Assembly (NCBI GenBank): GCA_037957365.1
Contig: JARHVA010004089.1
Span: 1 to 64,000, forward strand
Origin: Torreya grandis
Taxonomy: Eukaryota; Streptophyta; Pinopsida; Cupressales; Taxaceae
Reading direction: 5' to 3'
Length of the DNA: 64,000 nucleotides
In this document: positions 59,200 to 64,000 of the stretch, in pieces
Numbering within the stretch: the stretch's first letter is position 1
Layout of the letters: each line of letters opens with the position of its first letter
Translations under genes and position numbers: made by a program
The notes under the pieces: generated by a model
What the model saw: only the letters and a program-made list of their open reading frames with translations
Database searches by the model: none
Told to the model about the DNA's origin: nothing

Positions 59200-60201
59200 T
59201 ATAAACACCCCATTCTAGCCACAACTAGCTTCTAACTAGACATTAGACTGATTCCTACTAAACATTACAAATTAAGCCTATGAATACTAAACCTCCCAAT
59301 TTTGGCCATACATCAGTCATCAATACTCATAATCATGTTAAGACATTCCTATTTAGATTACTAGCCTATACACAACAATAACCTCTCACAGATTCATCCT
59401 CATTCACCTTGCGACTTAATAATTGGTAGTTTGGCCTATGGACCCATTAAGTGGGGCACTTGAACAATTATCAAAAGATCTAAAATACTAATCAAAATTG
59501 ATTATCTAATTAAAAAAATTAAATTCTTAATTAAATTATCCATTTGAAATTAATGAATATCTAAAAATGGAAATTCTAAAAATCAAAATATCAAGCCTTT
59601 TCATCATTGCCTTTATGAGTTGTCAAGCTCTTCCAAAATATCTCAAAATATATAATTTGAAAGCCATGTTGAAAATCATAATTACATGATAAGTTTTAAC
59701 CCAAATAGAGGTAGCCTCAACTCACCTAGGGTTAGTTTGAACTCATTTCATGTTTAAACTCAACCTTAAGTCACCTTGGGTGAGAGTTAACTTTTAGAAG
59801 TTATAAATACAAGGCCATACCTATTGATATTTAAGCTTTGATAGTGTAGTGTTATTATATAGGATTTCTTTCATCAACTCTTTTAGTAATGTTACCATAC
59901 CAAATTTGTAATCCAATTAGCCAATCCAAGGTGCCAAGGAAAGAAGGAGAAAATATATCTTTATTTCTAAATACTTCTTGATGCACAAATTGAGCAATCC
60001 ATTTCAACAAGACATTTGGATCTCCAAGGAAGGTAAAATAATGTTTTATTTTGTGTTCTAGTTGTGTTTTCATATGTATATATGTTACCTATGCTCTCCC
60101 TAGTGTCTAAGCTAGAGGTGTTAGGATTTTAGTGTGTTATTTTGATATGTTTTATTGGACTAACATAAGACTAACCTCCCCCCATGTATTCCTTGCTCAC
60201 A
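59200..60201 (+). mobile_element. Solo LTR inside the E5 RT
   Basis: 1002 bp bounded by ATATC duplications. It starts TATAAACACCCCATTCTAGC (TG decayed to TA) and ends GCTCACA. The start resembles the E4 LTR start read on the minus strand (TGTAGACACCTAAATCTAGC), and the end resembles its TTCACA, so it belongs to a related family in the opposite orientation. A TATA box TATAAATA lies at 59802-59809. Solo LTRs arise by recombination between the two LTRs of one element. Frames inside, such as 60073-59855 on the minus strand, are probably chance. Confidence 0.85.
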
Positions 60202-60206
60202 ATATC

Positions 60207-60440
60207 TAGCCATGGAATTAAAAATCATGTCTATATTTAGCAAATATAAGTAATCTTTTAGACAAATTTTAACTGAATCTTGATATTTTGTATAACATTT
60301 GATGTCTCCGTCATGGTTTGTAATATGTTTTATGTTGGCTATCAATGGGGAATAGTCAATAGCTTGAATAAATCCTACTTTGAGTAATCTCTAAATTATT
60401 TATTAACCAACAATGCCACTTTGGGATGCATTTTAAAAAA
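60207..60440 (-). pseudogene. E5 reverse transcriptase, N-terminal part
   Basis: Reads FIQAIDYSPLIANIKHITNH, then DGDIKCYTKYQDSVKICLKD and NIDMIFNSMARY up to the solo LTR. These match the fingers of Ty3/gypsy RT (compare IDYSEWISNVL in E4). The continuation lies at 59194. Confidence 0.8.
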
Positions 60441-60965
60441 ATATATATTCTTATAGGTTATGCCTCTCAATATAATACTTATGCATTGATACTACATAAT
60501 CTATGTCTAGCATATTTGAAGAAGCCCAAGTTAATATTTACAGACAATCTTTTAAAACATGTCATAAATCTATATCTTCTTTGTTTTGGAACATGGTTTT
60601 TATTAGTACTAGTCATGGATATTTATATGTTCCAAATTTGAATTTCATTATTTCTTTATTTAGTATAGTTGATCTATTCTTGACATAAAATTTTATAGGG
60701 ATAGTATTAGACCATCTAGTTAGACATGAATATTATATTCATTAGTCTCTCCAAAATATGTATGGGTATTGGTAGTATGAGGAAACCTATTCTTATGGCA
60801 TAAGGGAGGGAGATCTTCATATTCACCCAAACATTTCAAGAGATCTTCATCATTATAAAATCATCCAAAGTTAAAATTTTTGGCGAAGTTATATCATCTA
60901 TCATGTCCAAGTATACCAACTATAATCTATATATATGATGAGCCTCCTATGTTATCTTGAGCTAT
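60441..60965 (-). pseudogene. E5 region before RT
   Basis: Coding-like minus-strand remnants such as YNDEDLLKCLGEYEDLPPLC (near 60860-60800), which I take for the protease-RT linker. Beyond about 60965 no coding signal remains. Confidence 0.45.
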
Positions 60966-62351
60966 GATTTAAGAAAATGTGTATTAATAATGTTCCTTAT
61001 TAAGGGAATACAACATGTAATGTAAACTAAAAAATATTTAAATAAACAATTATCATCCAATATATCCATATATGTTTTATAGATTGAAAAGAAAACAAGA
61101 AAAATTTGAAACATAGATGTTAGAAAGTAAAATTCTTGTGTATAGAGATTAGTATATTTCCCTAAAATCTAAGGTAAAAAAAAAGTGCTTGTAGTATCAG
61201 ATATCAAATCCATGGTCAAAATAAAGTGATTTTAGTGTCATCTATTAAATCAAAGGTCAAAAGCAAGTTTTTCTAGTTTCAAATATTAGATCTAAGGTTG
61301 AAATAAAATTATTGAAGTGTCAAATAGTTAGGAATTTATCTAAATACTAGGATAAAATTTTAAAGCAGTTCTCAAATAAAATTGAGGTTCACCAATATGT
61401 TCTATCATAATTTGGAATTAACTTGGTGATTGACTCTAATTAAGATAAAATGAATATAAATATAAGGAAAGTTATAAAATAACTAATAACTAGTAGATCA
61501 AAATCAAAGTACTAAAATTGAAAAAACTTGAATGAACGAAAGAAGGTTAACTATGAACAACATAAAAGACTTAGTTATATTATGTTTGTATTTTGACTAT
61601 GTGTGACTGACATATGACTATAAAATATCAATTTAGACATGTTTTTCAAGTGCCACAAGAACTATGAATACATTCTTTTAGGGTTAAGAAAGTCAGGAAG
61701 GGGACAAGATCAACTAACACTAATGTCCTTTATTGGTAATTTTGTCCTTTCTAAAAATTCAATTAAATTAGGGCACAATAATTTATGGGAGCTTGAAACA
61801 CATATGTGTGTGTACAATTGACCTTCAGACGTGCATAAATGTCTTGAAAATAACTTATTCAAATTTGAAACTCTAATAAAGCTTATAAATGGTTGAAAAA
61901 CTATAAAAATAAAGGGGAGGTATAATTACTCGAGATGACCCAAATCACCCCCATGATGATTAATTATTGCCTACATATCCAATACTTTGAATATGGAAAT
62001 CAAGCCCATGTTTTTCTCCCACTTAGAGTGCTTTGTACTATCATGCTCCTTTTTCTACATGTATGCATATATAGATGGCTTGCATACTTGATAATTATTT
62101 TCTTTTGACTTGGATAAAATAGGCTTGTGACTTGGCTAAGGATTACTTTAAATGATTGGAATGAGATCTAGAAAGATTATGTACGCTTTGCTCAGTGTGA
62201 AAAAATGTAAGTATGCCTCAATATTGAAATTCCCAAGTGATAGAATAGGTGATTTAGATATGCCTTTATATTAATCTAAAAGGGGAAAACCCCATACTAC
62301 CTATCTTAAAAATATGGACCACCCTATAAGTAAGGGTTTAAAATTGAAAAC
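60966..62351. other. AT-rich stretch between E5 and C1
   Basis: No supported gene. It contains a 41-bp tandem repeat at 61152-61332. It may be the decayed upstream part of E5 and the target into which C1 inserted. Confidence 0.5.
61152..61332. repeat. 41-bp tandem repeat, about 4.4 copies
   Basis: Units start at 61152, 61194, 61235, 61276 and 61317 (last partial), near the form GTNTCANATATTAAATCTAA followed by GGTCAAAATAAA. The period is 41-42 bases and the units are diverged. Confidence 0.75.
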
Positions 62352-62730
62352 TGATAACTCCAGGATCAAAATAGGTTGAACCTTGTCCCTGCTTAGTGTG
62401 AGTGCACAAGTATTTTATTAATTTCAAAAAATCAAGTACATAAGGGTGCCTTTACTCCGTTAACCCTTTCACAATGCAAACATGATTTATATAGTTTTTA
62501 CCAATGACTGGTAAAAACAACTAACCCTATAACCAACTAAATATGTGAAAACAACCTGTAAATTAAATCTAATTAATAAATATAAACATTAAAACTACCT
62601 AATAATTAAACTAAGTTTATTTATTTTATGGGGGTGTCTTTATAAAAGATGCATGCCCCATTTACAATAGTAATTTATTTTCTACCAAAAAATCTAACCT
62701 AACGTTAAGACTTTGGAACAAGTCCTAACA
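62352..62730 (-). repeat. 3' LTR of C1
   Basis: 379 bp with + strand ends TGATAACTCC and CCTAACA. On the minus strand it starts TGTTAGGACTTG directly after the polypurine tract. A TATA box TATATAAA lies on the minus strand at 62493-62486. The partner LTR is outside the window. Confidence 0.8.
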
Positions 62731-62740
62731 AACCCCCCTA
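62731..62740 (-). other. Polypurine tract of C1
   Basis: TAGGGGGGTT on the minus strand lies between the pol stop codon and the 3' LTR start, ten bases after the stop (62751-62753). Confidence 0.8.
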
Positions 62741-62750
62741 TGATCCAAAG

Positions 62751-64000
62751 TCAGGTCTTTGGACACATACCAAACATTTTTCTGATTTTTTCAAATTTGA
62801 TTCTGTCAAGGGGTTTTGTGAAGATATCAGCTATCTGATCGGCAGTTGGGCAATATATTGGATCAAGAGTTTTCTTTGCCACCAGCATTCATAGATAATG
62901 GTATTTGACATCCATATGTTTTGTTTTGGCATGAAACACTGGATTCTTGGACATCTTGATTTCACTCTGATTATCAATGTATAACTGTGTAGGAGCAAAC
63001 TGAGAAACTTGAAGATCTTCAAGAATACGACGAAGGTAAACAATTTCTCTAGAAGCATCCCATGCTGCAATATACTCTGATTCTGCTGATGAATTTGCCA
63101 CTGTATCCTACTTCTTACAACACCAAGCAATGGTAGCTAAACCCATATGCATAGTGTATCCTGTGGTTGACACTCTGTCATCCACACATCTGCCAAAATT
63201 TGCATCACAATATCCAACAAGTTTGAAGTTCTTGTTGCGGTGGTATTCAACGCCATATGTTTTCGTTCCCTGAAGGTAACAAAGTACTCATTTTGCTACA
63301 TGCCAATGAATTTCTCTAGGCTCATGCATAAACCTAGATAAAATTCCAACTGAAAATGAAATATCGAGCCTGGTAGTCATCAAATATATCAAACCTCCCA
63401 CCAATTGTCTATATGTGGTGCCATCAAAAAAGGCACTGCTATCATCTTTAGACAATTTCAAGTTACTTTCCATCGGAGTGAGGGCAGGTTTGCAATCACT
63501 CATGCCAAACCTCTCTAATAACTCAAAAATATACTTAGTTTGTGAAATGAAAATACTATGCTCTTTTTGAGTTACCTCTATGCCTAGATAGTAGTGAAGA
63601 AGTCCAAGATCTGTCATCTCAAACCCATCTTTTAATTCCTTCTTCACAGACTTGTTATGATTTTCATCATTCCCTGTAATAAACAAGTCATCAACATAGA
63701 GAACTAGTAGCACCATTTTCTTACCCTGCACTTGAAAATAGAGAGTATCATCTGATTCACTGCGATGAAAACCAATGGATTTCAAGTATGAATCCATTTT
63801 CTCATACCAAGCCCTGGGTGCCTGTTTGAGCCCATACAAAGTTTTTGTCAATTTACACACTTTGTGTTCAGCACCCACCTGTTCAAAACCCTGAGGTTGT
63901 TTCATATAGACTTCTTCCCGTAAATCACCATTTAAAAAAGACTTTTAACATCCAACTGATGTACTTTCCAACCATTTTGTGCTGCTAAGGCAAGTACCAT
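62751..64000 (-). pseudogene. C1 pol: copia reverse transcriptase and RNase H
   Basis: Ty1/copia RT: LALAAQNGWKVHQLDVKS at the window edge (63983-63945), a one-base deletion, then the open piece 63905-63288. The latter reads TLYGLKQAPRAWYEKMDSYL, the catalytic YVDD in VLYVDDLFITGN (63691-63656), LGLLHYYLGIEV, and TTYRQLVGGLIYL. RNase H follows: VGYCDANFGRC with the first Asp, SSAESEYIAAWDA with the Glu, LYIDNQSEIKMSKN and KHMDVKYHYL. After a stop it ends with QIADIFTKPLD and a TGA at 62753-62751. Two stops are TGA where Arg is usual (CGA to TGA) and one is TAG where Gln is usual. The product would copy and process the element RNA. Confidence 0.93.

Larger units (their letters stand above)
56376..60965 (-). 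mobile_element. E5: Tat-like Ty3/gypsy pol fragment
   Basis: Minus-strand pol in the order RT, RNase H, extra RNase H, integrase, all degraded. No LTRs, gag or protease could be recognised, so the element is truncated or its ends are too decayed to see. The RT is split by a solo LTR. Domain order equals E4. Stops are frequent and the sequence is more AT-rich than E4. Confidence 0.82.
62352..64000 (-). mobile_element. C1: Ty1/copia element, 3' part
   Basis: The minus-strand 3' end of a copia element: RT, RNase H, pol stop, polypurine tract and 3' LTR. The 5' part lies beyond the window edge. Only a few disabling changes are seen, so it is the youngest element here: stops at the end of the RT piece, before VLCYLQG, after WCCKK and after KYHYL, plus a one-base loss near 63945. 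Confidence 0.93.

Noticed and set aside
59855..60073. 72-codon minus-strand frame within the solo LTR
   Set aside because: LTR sequence with both boundaries fixed by a target duplication, and no domain in the frame.

Overview
The window looks like intergenic DNA from a large-genome seed plant. A gymnosperm is my best guess: it is AT-rich, has no host gene, and is packed with old, nested, heavily decayed LTR retrotransposons. I infer the host type from style only. I found no host gene, tRNA, rRNA or bacterial feature. Nearly every reading frame is interrupted by stops, many standing where CAA, CAG or CGA would be expected.

Layout, left to right. 1-861: non-coding. 862-8350 (element E1, +): an LTR element with two 2.36-kb LTRs around one degenerate, unrecognised reading frame and no pol. 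8351-14667: non-coding flanks around a long unrecognised + strand frame (about 10320-13556). 14668-52464 (element E2, +): a gag-protease element without reverse transcriptase (RT) or integrase (INT). Its 3' LTR, about 3.9 kb, is split into three pieces (19350-19638, 36177-38419, 51080-52464) by two nested insertions. The first is E4 (19639-36171, -, duplication ATATC), a Tat-like Ty3/gypsy element ordered gag-PR-RT-RNase H-second RNase H-INT, with structured repeats in both untranslated regions. The second is E3 (38420-51074, -, duplication GGACA), a related Ty3/gypsy element whose second RNase H lies before the RT. E3 carries its own 1.4-kb insertion in gag.

52465-56375: AT-rich DNA without genes, holding a hairpin-forming inverted repeat and a degenerate 22-bp tandem array. 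56376-60965 (E5, -): a Tat-like pol fragment, with its RT split by a 1002-bp solo LTR (59200-60201, +, duplication ATATC). 62352-64000 (C1, -): the 3' end of a Ty1/copia element, the least decayed element here, running off the window edge.

How the parts relate. E1, E2, E3 and E4 share a similar primer-binding site just after the 5' LTR. E2 and E3 share gag and protease, so E2 resembles a pol-less partner of the E3 lineage. E1 and E3 share an LTR palindrome. The most unusual signal is a family of 33-nt hairpins with covarying stems in the E4 3' untranslated region.
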